The notes beneath the pieces were generated by a model. The model ran no database searches and was not told the DNA's origin. It saw only the letters and a program-made list of their open reading frames with translations. A stretch of DNA of 41,129 bases. Origin: Clostridia bacterium. Its GTDB lineage: Bacteria > Bacillota > Clostridia > Oscillospirales > Acutalibacteraceae. The translations under genes were made by a program, and so were the position numbers. Positions 32,235-41,129 of the stretch are shown here, piece after piece. The stretch lies in the NCBI GenBank assembly GCA_017623575.1, contig JAGAOS010000002.1, positions 1 through 41,129 of the forward strand, in the 5' to 3' direction. Position 1 is the first letter of the stretch; each line of letters begins with the position of its first letter.

Positions 32235-33710
32235 TTGTACGCTAATATTTACGGTGACAGCAGAGCTTTAATTGTCTGTGGAAAATATGAAGGTAGAGAT
32301 AAACAAAGCGCAGACTATCTTTATGGAGAGCTTGCCCCACAATTACCCTATGTTCTTACCATATGTGAAGCTGATTCTTTAACACCTAAGCAGGAGGAAT
32401 ACTACAATATTATTGCAATTGGCACTAAACAGAGCAACTCTTATATAGCCCGACTTTGTGATGACGGAATTATCACCCCACCCGATAATAAAGACGGGTA
32501 CCGAATAAAGGTTTGTGACAACCCCAAAAACAGCCAAAGACAGATTTTTATACTTGCAGGCGGCGGTGACAATGGTGCTTTCTATGCTGCAAGCTGCTTT
32601 ATAAATAAATATTTATTCGAATATGGTGGCAAGGGCGACCAATATGCTCCCGGATATTCCGGACCTGCGGCAAATGACTTTTTGTTTGCCTATAAGCTTA
32701 AAGAGGTTGATTTTGAGGATATACCCCAAATTGCCGAGCGTGGAATCTGGACCTGGGGACATGTTATATATGATTATAAGCGTTTTCTTAATAATATGGC
32801 GCACCAACGCATGAATATTATCACCGTTTGGAACGATACCGTACCCATAAATGCAAAAGAGTTTATTGAGTATGCCCACTCACTGGGAATTAAGGTAATA
32901 TGGGGATTTTCTATGGGTTGGGGCTACGCTTACGATATTTCAGACGATAATACCCTGAACAAAATAATTGCCGACGCCGCAGAAAATTATCGGGATAATT
33001 ATATGGGGCTGGGCGGCGACGGAATTTATTTTCAAACCTTTACCGAAACAAAGGATGATAGCAAAGACGGAATTAACATAGCCGAAAGAGTTGCCGTTTT
33101 TGTAAACAACATAAACAAGCACTTCAGGGAACAATTTGGTAATATAAGAATACAGTTTGGTCTTCACGCCACAAGCGTAAAGGAGCATCTTGACAAAATC
33201 GGCACTATTGACCCCAAAATTGAAATAGTTTGGGAGGATTGCGGAAGCTTCCCATATGAATACAACCCAAAATCTACAGAAGGGTATGAAGAAACTAAAG
33301 CATTTACTAGCCAAATTACAACTCTACGAGGAGAAAACGAGCATTTTTCTGCTGTACTTAAAGGCTCCTCTACCCTTTCTTGGAGCACATTTGAACACCA
33401 AATGGATGTTTTCAATATGGGGGTTTGGGGGAATCGGTATGTAAAGGACGAATATGCACGAAGAAAAGGTTTTTGGCGCATTAAAAATGTTTTGTGGCTT
33501 AAAAACGGAGAACTGGCACACGAGATACACGAAATTATCAGAGAAAAAACAAAGGGCGCTGCCACTATTCAGTATTTGATTGAAGCAGGTGTTTTTGAAG
33601 AAAAAATCAGTCTTTCAAGTGCAATTGCAGCACAGCTTATGTGGAATAGCAACCGCAAATTTTTAGATATTGTTTACGAAGCCGGACTTATGTCAGATGT
33701 TGAATTTTAA
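32235..33710 (+). CDS. Glycoside-hydrolase-like protein (alpha/beta domain plus TIM barrel)
   Basis: 491 residues from a TTG with AAAGGGATG. The first ~130 residues resemble the N-terminal alpha/beta domain found in GH67 and GH20 enzymes (YYNIIAIGTKQSNSYIARLC, then GYRIKV and QIFILAGGGDNGAFYAA). From ~155 a TIM barrel begins (GIWTWGHVIYDYKRFLNNMA, HQRMNIITVWND, LGIKVIWGFSMGW). Candidate acids are in YFQTFTETKDD and IVWEDCG. There is no signal peptide, so it should act on imported oligosaccharides. The family and substrate cannot be fixed from sequence. Control by the divergent AraC regulator is likely. Confidence 0.7.
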   Translation: MYANIYGDSRALIVCGKYEGRDKQSADYLYGELAPQLPYVLTICEADSLTPKQEEYYNIIAIGTKQSNSYIARLCDDGIITPPDNKDGYRIKVCDNPKNSQRQIFILAGGGDNGAFYAASCFINKYLFEYGGKGDQYAPGYSGPAANDFLFAYKLKEVDFEDIPQIAERGIWTWGHVIYDYKRFLNNMAHQRMNIITVWNDTVPINAKEFIEYAHSLGIKVIWGFSMGWGYAYDISDDNTLNKIIADAAENYRDNYMGLGGDGIYFQTFTETKDDSKDGINIAERVAVFVNNINKHFREQFGNIRIQFGLHATSVKEHLDKIGTIDPKIEIVWEDCGSFPYEYNPKSTEGYEETKAFTSQITTLRGENEHFSAVLKGSSTLSWSTFEHQMDVFNMGVWGNRYVKDEYARRKGFWRIKNVLWLKNGELAHEIHEIIREKTKGAATIQYLIEAGVFEEKISLSSAIAAQLMWNSNRKFLDIVYEAGLMSDVEF

Positions 33711-33806
33711 ACACATGAGGATGTAACAAGGCTCTAAGATATACAAACTGTAATTTGACGGGTTGATTTTTCCCTCTGCTGCGTTAAAATATGAATATAT
33801 TTGTAT

Positions 33807-33853
33807 AAAAAATCTGCAATAGGGTGCTTTCGCACCTTTATTGCAGATTTTTC
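33807..33853. terminator. Hairpin terminator (CTGCAATA family)
   Basis: Outer stem AAAATCTGCAATA/TATTGCAGATTTT and inner GGTGC/GCACC with a TTTC loop, followed by T. It lies between convergent genes and shares its core with the hairpins at 16375 and 18213. Confidence 0.85.
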
Positions 33854-33895
33854 ATTTTATTCTTTTTTAAAGGGATTTAATAAACTATATTATTC

Positions 33896-35743
33896 TTAAC
33901 CCTTAATACCAGTGTAGATTACTACACAACCGCCTTCAACAGTATCGGTGAATTTGTCCTTTACATTTGCAAAGGTCTTATCAGCGTCTGCAAGGTGAGC
34001 AGCGGTGGTAGCTATATTGGTATTAACATTGTTAACATGACGATAAAGGGTTTGGTAAATAGCCTTTTGAAACTCAACGGTAATCTGATATGGATCAATA
34101 CCTGCGTTAACAACGGTAATTGTCCAGCTGCCATCCTCTAACTGAGCTGCACCAATATAAATTTCAGATCCGGTTTCTCTGGCTTGGAGCGCTGCGTTAT
34201 TGGTTCTGTAGGATTTACCGTTTTTGTAGCCGTTATATTTAGCAAACAAACCGGTAGAATAATACTGTCTTCTGGGGATAGAAGAAATAAAGAGTGACGG
34301 TGCGGAGCCGCAAGCGTGAATACCGTTTACAAACTCACCGCCGGTATTGGTCTGGTCGGTCCACAACTGGTCAAATATCTGCCAAAGAGAAATGTTGTTA
34401 ATACCTCTCTGCTGTGCAATAATACCGCCAACAGCCATCTGAAGACCTGCCCAGGGGCTATCAACACCAAGCTTGGCATTTTTAGAACGGCAGTAGAATT
34501 CATCTACCCAGAACTCAACCTTTTTGAAATGTCCAACATCCTTAAGAGGCTGAACATAAGACTCAAATACAGGGTCGATTGTATCGTAATAAACATTATC
34601 ACTGGCTTCATTTGCCTCAGGATAGAAGTGAGCGGTCCAAACATCAAACATATCAATACAGTCGCGCTCTAACATATAGCGGAGAAGACCGTCACCATGC
34701 TTAATAGAGCCTTGGTTGGGACCAACATGCTCAACCATATCATACACGCCGCGCTCTTTAAGCTTTTTCTGAATAGTCTGTACAATGAAGATATATTCAT
34801 CAGGCTCGCCACCCTCATTGCCGTAAGCGGGATGACTGCTGTCAGGCATATGAACAGTGGTAGTAGTAGCATATGAAGGCTCGGTAAAATAGAGAAGGTG
34901 AGAAATATTGTGAATACCACGAGCCTTAGCCTCTAAAAGAAGCTGAGCGTGAGCCTCACCAAGACGAAGACTTTCTTTAGCCATGCGTCTGTATTCATCA
35001 TTCTTACAGTTAGCAATAAAGCTTTCATAGCCTTTGGTTTCACCGTAAATATCCTCGGGGTAGTTTTCTGACTCGGTAATATAACCATGCTCATCAATTG
35101 AACCTTTTACAAGGTGAGTATGGCAGCCTAAGTGCCAACCAACCGACTGAACAACGCTTACACCGTGCTTTGCAAGGTTGCGGCAATAGTTCCAATAATA
35201 GGTCATACGAGGACTATCCCAGTTCCAACCACCGGTAGCGCCATCCCAAGCCCACAGAGTTGTATAACGGGTTCTTGCAAAACGAACACCTGAATCCTGT
35301 AAACGCGAAAGCTCTAAATCCATCATTTCCTTGGTGTATACACGACCGGTTTTGTCATCTTCCATATGACCAAATGCGTGATAAATAGAGGAGCTCATAC
35401 CACGATACTCAGTATTAATCGGCGCTTCTTTGTTGTATACATAAAGGGTTTCGGCCATAACATCATCGCTGTAGTCTTCGTCATCGTCTTCCTCATCCTC
35501 AGGCCAATTATCTTCCCCGGAATCACCTGTAGGCTCGTCAAATCCATCGTTATTATCGCCTTTATTTTCAGGATCTTCAATCTCAACCTCAGGTTCAGTA
35601 TTATCAGAAGGCTCAGAAGAAACATCAGAGGTGGAAGGCTTAGAACTGCTACCACCTTGGTCTGAACAAGCACCTAAAAGTGATATTGCCATAAATAAAC
35701 AAATAATTAAGCAAATAAGTTTAATTAATTTACTATTACGCAT
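33896..35743 (-). CDS. Secreted lipoprotein glycosidase (clan GH-A, GH39-like)
   Basis: 615 residues from the ATG 8 nt after AAGGGAAGG. A lipoprotein signal ends in LLGAC (Cys near residue 25), then an acidic Ser/Glu/Asp-rich linker (~26-95) leads to a TIM barrel. GH-A features are the N-terminal RFARTRYTTLWAW strand, a possible acid/base Glu in LLYFTEPSY and a possible nucleophile in VEFWVDEFYCRS. A small beta domain closes the chain (GSWTITVVNAGI). It is anchored outside the membrane. Its start overlaps the end of the 1602-residue surface protein by 8 nt, so the two are translated together. Confidence 0.82.
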   Translation of the reverse strand: MRNSKLIKLICLIICLFMAISLLGACSDQGGSSSKPSTSDVSSEPSDNTEPEVEIEDPENKGDNNDGFDEPTGDSGEDNWPEDEEDDDEDYSDDVMAETLYVYNKEAPINTEYRGMSSSIYHAFGHMEDDKTGRVYTKEMMDLELSRLQDSGVRFARTRYTTLWAWDGATGGWNWDSPRMTYYWNYCRNLAKHGVSVVQSVGWHLGCHTHLVKGSIDEHGYITESENYPEDIYGETKGYESFIANCKNDEYRRMAKESLRLGEAHAQLLLEAKARGIHNISHLLYFTEPSYATTTTVHMPDSSHPAYGNEGGEPDEYIFIVQTIQKKLKERGVYDMVEHVGPNQGSIKHGDGLLRYMLERDCIDMFDVWTAHFYPEANEASDNVYYDTIDPVFESYVQPLKDVGHFKKVEFWVDEFYCRSKNAKLGVDSPWAGLQMAVGGIIAQQRGINNISLWQIFDQLWTDQTNTGGEFVNGIHACGSAPSLFISSIPRRQYYSTGLFAKYNGYKNGKSYRTNNAALQARETGSEIYIGAAQLEDGSWTITVVNAGIDPYQITVEFQKAIYQTLYRHVNNVNTNIATTAAHLADADKTFANVKDKFTDTVEGGCVVIYTGIKG

Positions 35744-38700
35744 TATCTGCACCTTCCCTTCTTTTTCTTATAAACATTAACACGAAGCTTGCAACAACTG
35801 CAAGTACAATAATCATAACAGGCATTGCTACACTGTCACCGGTAGAGGGTGAGCCTGTATCATCAACAACACCATCAACATCGCCATCATAATAAGGCTG
35901 CTCGCCAAAACCGCCGTTGATAACGGTAGTGGATGACTTAAGATTATCGTAATCGTAAGGTACATATACGGTATAATCGTTAGGATCATAACGGTAGCCG
36001 TAATCTGTTGTAAACATCATTACGCTATCAATATCCAACACACCGGAGGTAACATCAATAGTAACATAAGCTATTCCGCTACCGTCGGTAATAAATCTAA
36101 AGCCTTTGCGTTTCCAACCTTTTTCTTCAGAATCAAATTCAACTATAGAAGCAGGTTCTTCATCGCGGTTGGCATAGTAAGTAGTGCCTTCTTTATCAAT
36201 GGTAACACCAATGCTACCTACAGTTGTAGCTGTACCGCGAACAGAGGCCGCAAAGTAATATTCAACACCTGCGCTAACAGGAACTTCAAGAACATAGTGT
36301 GTACCTGCGCTGGCGCGGAGGAAATGCTTGCCCTTGAGAGCATCGCCCTTAATCACCTTAGCAGTAGTGGGAAGTCCCTTCCAATCTGCTGCAGAGGGGG
36401 TGCTTTCAAAGCCTTCGTTATCAATTGCATTGTAAAGGCGCTCACAATAGGTCATCTTGGAGTTTTCCTCACTAACCATAGGCGGAGCAACAGAAATCAC
36501 AATATCATCAATATAGAAATCGCAACTAGTACTACCTGCTACGCTATTTATTTTTGTTTTAAATACAGCGTGTGTAGTATTGTTAACATAGAAAGAAATA
36601 CTTTGCCATTCATCAGTTTTGGAGATATGCTCAAAACCTGATTCGCCACCGTATATACCACTATATTCCGGTGCAAGACCGACTGCACCGCCGGAAACAC
36701 CATCCACAATTTTATACTTCATACTAACTTTTATAGTACCATTGGGCACAGGCTGATATGAAAGCCAAGCTTCATCGAAAATTTCGCTTGTATTTTCAAG
36801 AAGCTCATTGTAGGTAAATTTAAGTGATGCTTTGCCCGAATAAACATATGGATCATTTTCAGGTGCAGTACTGTAATACATTGAATATGAAGATGCTTTT
36901 GTTAATGCAAAACGATCGGACTCAAAGTCAATACACTCAATTATAGAGCCCGCATTATTTTTTTGCTTTTCAATCTTAACATCATCAATCATTGCGCCAT
37001 CTTCATTTGCCTTAAACGCAATGTTCATGCTCTTTTGAACACCGGAATAAACCTTGAAACTATACTCATTCCATGTGTCGTTATCAACATCCAAATAACT
37101 TACAGAAGATATGTAGTTTTTCGGATTTACTACAACCTTTGTCATATCCATAGCTGCGGCAGTAATGTTACCCTTAGCCTTAAAAGAAACAACATATGAT
37201 GAATATTCATCAACTGCTACATTATTATAAGCATACTCTTGTTGGTTGAGAGCAAGGGCATTATTGTCACCATCAGGAACAACATTAGTATTGCCATACC
37301 ATTTCATAGCGCCATCTTCAAAATCGCCGTTAACAACTTCTTTTGGTGCGCTATACTGATAAAGCTCGAAGTTATCAATAAGAAGTGCGCCTATCTCGGT
37401 TCCCTTGGTATCCTGCTTATCTGCATCGTATCTAAGGAACAGTCTTACTGAAGTATCGCTTTCAGAATTAAAGTATATAGTTACTTTATTCCAGCCGCTA
37501 TCAGTTTCCACCTTTTTTACAGATGAATAGATTTTATTTGATAAGTTAACATCATTTTCACCTATGACAGCAATGTTAGGAATACTTGCATTTACTCTGT
37601 CAGCATCCGGTTGGAAAACATAGAAAGAAAATCTATAATCAGCATTTGGAATCAATCCATCCAAATCGAAAACGCTATTATTGTAGCGAGCGCCTATTAC
37701 AAGTGCTTTATCACCTTCATAAGCAGTACAATTCGGATATTTAGGTTCGGCTTTTGCTTTGTCAGCCTTCAAATCTACAACCCTATAGGATGCCCAAGTT
37801 AAATCAGTAAGCTTGCTGGCTTCATAACCGTGCCAACCACTGATTAAAGCTCCATCACTGTAGCTTTCAAAAGTACCATCAAGTCCTCTGTTTAAAAACT
37901 CATCACGAGGAGGTTTGTTAGGACCGTTAAAATAAGCTGTTAATTTTATAGGTTCAGTCACGGTAAACTTATATTTCTGAGAAGTAGATACCCTTGTACC
38001 ACTATTATCATACCAACCATCAAAGGTATTACCCTCTAAAGGTGTAGCCGAAAAAGTAATAACAGAACCTTTAGGAATACTGGAATCTGTAAAATCGGCA
38101 TAAGCATTACCGCCAAGACCCGAAGCAATTTCAACAGCTACGGATTCAAATACGGCAAAGTTATCTAAATAAACTATACCAAGCTTATCGTGGTACATCC
38201 AGAAAATAACCTCAGTATTATCACCTGAGTTAAATTCCATAGTACATTTGCCCCAATTATCATAATAACCGTACTTCTTATCCGAAGCAGCAATACATTC
38301 GGATGCTGCTTTACTCTTACCATCTGCATTATAAATGGTTTCATTGGTCTTTGTAATCTTAAAGCTACCAATGGTAGCATCTGTAGCACCCTGGATCAAC
38401 GAATAGAAAGAAATATTATAATTGGTGTTTTTCTTAAGGCCGGTAATTTTTTTACCCAAGGCACCATATTTACCGTCAAAAGCAACAGAGAAATTACCGG
38501 TATGTGCGTATGCGGTAGAAATGTTTGCTTTACGCCAGGTGCCGCCGTTGTTGGAATCAAAATAGTGGATATTATCTTTAGTGGTAGCAAGCCAGGATTC
38601 ATCGGTCCAAGTGGTGTCGGGATTATCGCTTGGCAAAGCGTGTGTAGCCTGTGCCAATACCTGACCATCGGTATAGCCTGTTTCAAAGCCTGCGTTGGGA

Positions 38701-40544
38701 ACTGCTGTTTCGCCTGCTTTGAAGTGAGCAGTAAGACCTGCGGCATAGTCGTTGGTGAACTTGAAGGTGAATTCAGCATCAGCACTTACCTTTTCATTGC
38801 CTAAATACCAACCGTCAAACTCATTGCCATCTAAAGGAGTTGCCTTAAAGGTTACTTCATCACCGGGTACGCAAACCTGACCCTCAGCAGGGGAAGCAAA
38901 GCCTAGGTTAAAATCATTAACTGTGGGCTTGAATTTAACAGGAGCACGAGCAATGGATATATCATCCATATAAAGTGCTGTGCCGTCCTTTTCTGAACGA
39001 ACCCAAAGAATAACTTCGGTACTGTCTTTAGAATTAAAATCAATAGATACCTTTTCCCAGGTATTTCTGAAGTTGGTATCAGCCGCACTGATTTTTGCCA
39101 AAGCGCCTGCTTCAACAGTTCTTTGAACTATAGCATTACTGGAATTTTTAACCATACAGCTCATATTGCTATCTGTAACCATAACAGAGCTAATGGTATT
39201 GCCAGCCTGAGTACTGCCAAGAGTCATTGCATAAAAGCTTATGGTATAATTAGTGTTTTTGCTAAGTCCAGGGATTTTATAACCAATAGAACGGGAATTT
39301 GTATGATGTTTTAACGAGAACTTGCCGGAATGAGCTTGCTCGTTAGTGATTGTAACTTTACCGTGTTTTGCCCAGTCAGAATCAATAAAGAACATATTGT
39401 TTCCGTCCATGGAGCTTTGCTTAAACAACTCACCGTTCCAAATACCGGCAGAATCGTTCTTACCATCGTATGACACATCGGGACTCTGAGCTAATACCTG
39501 ACCATTGGAATATCCGGTTTCAAAGCTACCATCAATACCCCAATCTGCTTTAGTAAAGCGAGCCTCATACTTAGGAGGATTGGTAGGGTCATAGGTGAAG
39601 GTAAGTGTTTTTTCTTCAGATACTAACTCACCGTCTACAAACCAACCATCAAAGATATTTTCACCATATGGCTCGGCAGTGATTTCAGCTAACTTACCAT
39701 TTAGAAGAGGAACATCCTTAGAAACTGAACCTAAAGTATCATCATTAAGTGTGGGCGTATAATAATCCTCAACCTCTGATTTTACAACATTCATTTTAAA
39801 ATCAGCAAATGAGATTTCACCACCTACTGCTCCGGCAAACTTAAAGGAATAGCTTGCTACAGCTTCGTGAGCTGCAATATTACCGGTTGTAAAGGTATGA
39901 ATAACCTGCAGCCATTCACCCTCTCTGTTTGCAGTGGGAAAATCAGGAGTTAAAACCAGCTCCTCACTGCCTTTACGAGTAATGAACATAGAAACGCCGT
40001 TAGCATCACCAATTTCGTTACCTGTTTCGGCAACCTTCCATATATGGTGAATATCGGTACGGCAAACACGGGTGGTTCCGTTATCGTAGGCATATGTATA
40101 GATATTTTTACCATCAGCTGCATCCCAATCGGTTTTCTGGGAGCCATCCTTGGCTATATATTCCGGCTCATAAAAGTATACCTTTAAGCCTTTTATATTT
40201 TTTACTCTTACCCAAAAAGTTGTGGTGTAAGTAGCATTTTTTTCAATTTTAATTTTGTTTTTGTGATAAAAACTACTAGTGCCTTCCGCAGCACCGGTTT
40301 TGAAGGTTACAACATTCGTCTTAAGGTCATCTGTAATCTGAACATTATCTTCAATTTTACCGGATGCTTGCGATTTGGAGTTTAAACTAATTCCCCATCC
40401 TGTTATTGAACTGCTGGTATGGTCGGAGAAATCACCGTTTGTTATAAGATTTTCACTATCTGCCAAAATAGAAGGCAGACCTGTAGAAATCGTTACAGCA
40501 AGCAGTGTGACAACCAATAACAAGGAAAGTAATTTGTTTTTCAC
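35736..40544 (-). CDS. Large cell-surface multi-module glycan-binding protein
   Basis: 1602 residues from a GTG with AAGGGGAG. A signal peptide (1-28) is followed by about seven jelly-roll, CBM-like modules (roughly 32-250, 337-533, 615-798, 889-1063, 1069-1194, 1202-1353, 1375-1510), most ending in a DD/DN-I/F motif such as LYMDDISIAR and VYLDNFAVFE. Between modules 1-4 stand three InlB/bacterial-repeat-like units (FDGWFVDGELVS, FDGWYLGNEKVS, FDGWYDNSGTRVS). The C-terminus has SPSTGDS, a membrane helix (~1574-1592) and RKRR, a sortase-type anchor with a non-standard signal. No catalytic domain is seen. It probably captures carbohydrate for the coupled lipoprotein enzyme. Confidence 0.85.
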   Translation of the reverse strand: MKNKLLSLLLVVTLLAVTISTGLPSILADSENLITNGDFSDHTSSSITGWGISLNSKSQASGKIEDNVQITDDLKTNVVTFKTGAAEGTSSFYHKNKIKIEKNATYTTTFWVRVKNIKGLKVYFYEPEYIAKDGSQKTDWDAADGKNIYTYAYDNGTTRVCRTDIHHIWKVAETGNEIGDANGVSMFITRKGSEELVLTPDFPTANREGEWLQVIHTFTTGNIAAHEAVASYSFKFAGAVGGEISFADFKMNVVKSEVEDYYTPTLNDDTLGSVSKDVPLLNGKLAEITAEPYGENIFDGWFVDGELVSEEKTLTFTYDPTNPPKYEARFTKADWGIDGSFETGYSNGQVLAQSPDVSYDGKNDSAGIWNGELFKQSSMDGNNMFFIDSDWAKHGKVTITNEQAHSGKFSLKHHTNSRSIGYKIPGLSKNTNYTISFYAMTLGSTQAGNTISSVMVTDSNMSCMVKNSSNAIVQRTVEAGALAKISAADTNFRNTWEKVSIDFNSKDSTEVILWVRSEKDGTALYMDDISIARAPVKFKPTVNDFNLGFASPAEGQVCVPGDEVTFKATPLDGNEFDGWYLGNEKVSADAEFTFKFTNDYAAGLTAHFKAGETAVPNAGFETGYTDGQVLAQATHALPSDNPDTTWTDESWLATTKDNIHYFDSNNGGTWRKANISTAYAHTGNFSVAFDGKYGALGKKITGLKKNTNYNISFYSLIQGATDATIGSFKITKTNETIYNADGKSKAASECIAASDKKYGYYDNWGKCTMEFNSGDNTEVIFWMYHDKLGIVYLDNFAVFESVAVEIASGLGGNAYADFTDSSIPKGSVITFSATPLEGNTFDGWYDNSGTRVSTSQKYKFTVTEPIKLTAYFNGPNKPPRDEFLNRGLDGTFESYSDGALISGWHGYEASKLTDLTWASYRVVDLKADKAKAEPKYPNCTAYEGDKALVIGARYNNSVFDLDGLIPNADYRFSFYVFQPDADRVNASIPNIAVIGENDVNLSNKIYSSVKKVETDSGWNKVTIYFNSESDTSVRLFLRYDADKQDTKGTEIGALLIDNFELYQYSAPKEVVNGDFEDGAMKWYGNTNVVPDGDNNALALNQQEYAYNNVAVDEYSSYVVSFKAKGNITAAAMDMTKVVVNPKNYISSVSYLDVDNDTWNEYSFKVYSGVQKSMNIAFKANEDGAMIDDVKIEKQKNNAGSIIECIDFESDRFALTKASSYSMYYSTAPENDPYVYSGKASLKFTYNELLENTSEIFDEAWLSYQPVPNGTIKVSMKYKIVDGVSGGAVGLAPEYSGIYGGESGFEHISKTDEWQSISFYVNNTTHAVFKTKINSVAGSTSCDFYIDDIVISVAPPMVSEENSKMTYCERLYNAIDNEGFESTPSAADWKGLPTTAKVIKGDALKGKHFLRASAGTHYVLEVPVSAGVEYYFAASVRGTATTVGSIGVTIDKEGTTYYANRDEEPASIVEFDSEEKGWKRKGFRFITDGSGIAYVTIDVTSGVLDIDSVMMFTTDYGYRYDPNDYTVYVPYDYDNLKSSTTVINGGFGEQPYYDGDVDGVVDDTGSPSTGDSVAMPVMIIVLAVVASFVLMFIRKRREGADNA

Positions 40545-40592
40545 TTTATATCTCCCCTTTTTAAAAAATTCTCGAATAATATCTCCCCAGCC

Positions 40593-40627
40593 GGAGCATT
40601 TAAAGCTGATTTAAGCTTGAATGCTCC
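40593..40627 (-). other. Leader hairpin upstream of the surface-protein gene
   Basis: GGAGCATT/AATGCTCC arms (40593-40600, 40620-40627) with an inner AAGCT/AGCTT pair form a hairpin about 50 nt before the gene start. No T-run follows on the minus strand, so it is more likely an mRNA 5' structure than a terminator. Confidence 0.45.
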
Positions 40628-40698
40628 AGGCAACCCAAAATACAATATACCTTTTGCCAAAAATGCTTTTCGGTTTTAAAGGGCTGAATTATTTTAGG

Positions 40699-40732
40699 TG
40701 GCGGGGGTTTCACCCGAGGTGAAACCCCGCCA
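40699..40732 (-). terminator. GC-rich hairpin after the solute-binding protein gene
   Basis: Arms TGGCGGGG(G)TTTCACC and GGTGAAACCCCGCCA form a 15-bp stem with one bulged G. The T-tract on the minus strand is poor, so it may only partly terminate or may protect the upstream mRNA 3' end. Confidence 0.55.
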
Positions 40733-40771
40733 TTCAGAAATTTAAATGTTAATTATGAACCTACCTATTAA

Positions 40772-41129
40772 TTATTTGATTCTGGCAAGGTCCTTATTAG
40801 CACGAGCGATACCTGTCTGAACAGAACCCTTCTTAGAATTAAGCTGAGTGGTAATGTTAGCAGGTGTAGTGGTTGCAAGAGCGTTACAAATTCTGGAATA
40901 GGTATCAGACTCAACATAGTCAGCAACACCCCAACCGTGCATAACGGTTTTCTTTGCGCTGGTAGAAGTAATCTTCTTATAAATGGTCTCAAACTGCTTG
41001 TTGTGGAAGGTTGAAGACTGGTTGAATTCGCTGGTGTCAAGGAAGTAACGGAGGAAGTATGCAGCGCCTTCGGGGTTCTTAGCCTTCTTAGGAACGCCCC
41101 AGCACTTAGGACGAACAGGAGTGTAAGCA
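40772..41129 (-). CDS. ABC-transporter sugar-binding protein, C-terminal part
   Basis: The last 118 or so codons of a minus-strand gene that continues beyond the window. The visible part, for example VRPKCWGVPKKAKNPEGAAY followed by FLRYFLDTSEFN, is typical of the C-terminal lobe of family 1 extracellular solute-binding lipoproteins (WGIPKGSKNPEAA type), which deliver sugars to ABC importers. It ends ...KDLARIK. It lies upstream of the surface-protein and glycosidase genes in the same direction, fitting a glycan uptake cluster. The permease genes, if any, lie outside. Confidence 0.8.
   Translation of the reverse strand, partial: AYTPVRPKCWGVPKKAKNPEGAAYFLRYFLDTSEFNQSSTFHNKQFETIYKKITSTSAKKTVMHGWGVADYVESDTYSRICNALATTTPANITTQLNSKKGSVQTGIARANKDLARIK

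Noticed and set aside
40768-41040. Minus-strand 90-codon ORF at the right edge
   Set aside because: It is out of frame with the solute-binding protein reading, which has family-typical sequence and continues to the window edge.

Overview
The window looks like a low-GC, spore-former-type Firmicute of class Clostridia (gut Oscillospirales-like). This is inferred from AGGAGG-type ribosome binding sites, TTGACA-17-TATAAT promoters, RNase Y, TPP and FMN riboswitches feeding ECF vitamin transporters, a SpoIIQ-like M23 peptidase, a Spo0A-C-like small protein, and many poly-T hairpin terminators. Species cannot be named from sequence alone.

Region 1 (1 to about 15.1 kb) is accessory DNA of an integrative or mobilizable element whose left end lies outside the window. 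It carries a MobV-type relaxase (13423-14853), divergent from a small-gene operon that starts with an RHH/MobC-like protein and ends near a primase-like replication protein. The shared intergenic region has a 15-bp inverted repeat and is the best oriT/divergent-promoter candidate. Further left is a complete type I restriction-modification operon on the minus strand: XRE regulator, HsdM, small membrane protein, HsdS, second membrane protein, HsdR. It is followed by a Spo0A-C-like protein, an XRE regulator, an ArdC-like antirestriction protein and small unknown genes. Two unknown integral-membrane proteins interleaved with the hsd genes are the most promising undescribed system here. A promoter plus terminator with no ORF at 566-760 suggests a small RNA or attenuator.

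Region 2 (15.1-22.4 kb) is ordinary chromosome: an alpha/beta hydrolase, a small unknown protein, a 2.5-copy ~88-bp tandem repeat whose last partial copy holds a consensus promoter, a DivIVA-like coiled-coil protein coupled to an orphan fumarase beta subunit, a split ThrE-type exporter and a large FAD oxidoreductase with two nucleotide-binding motifs.

Region 3 (22.5-31.2 kb) holds a SpoIIQ-like peptidase, TPP riboswitch-thiT, an NSS-family Na+ symporter, FMN riboswitch-ribU, a membrane metallophosphoesterase, RNase Y with a ~200-nt structured leader, a small unknown protein and a TtcA-like tRNA thiolase.

Region 4 (31.2-41.1 kb) is a glycan-use locus: an AraC regulator divergent from an intracellular glycosidase-like protein, then a minus-strand cluster with the C-terminal end of an ABC sugar-binding protein, a 1602-residue cell-surface multi-module glycan-binding protein and a translationally coupled lipoprotein glycosidase. 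Together they look like capture, cleavage, uptake and intracellular processing of a carbohydrate whose identity the sequence does not reveal. No tRNA, rRNA, CRISPR array, integrase or transposase was seen.
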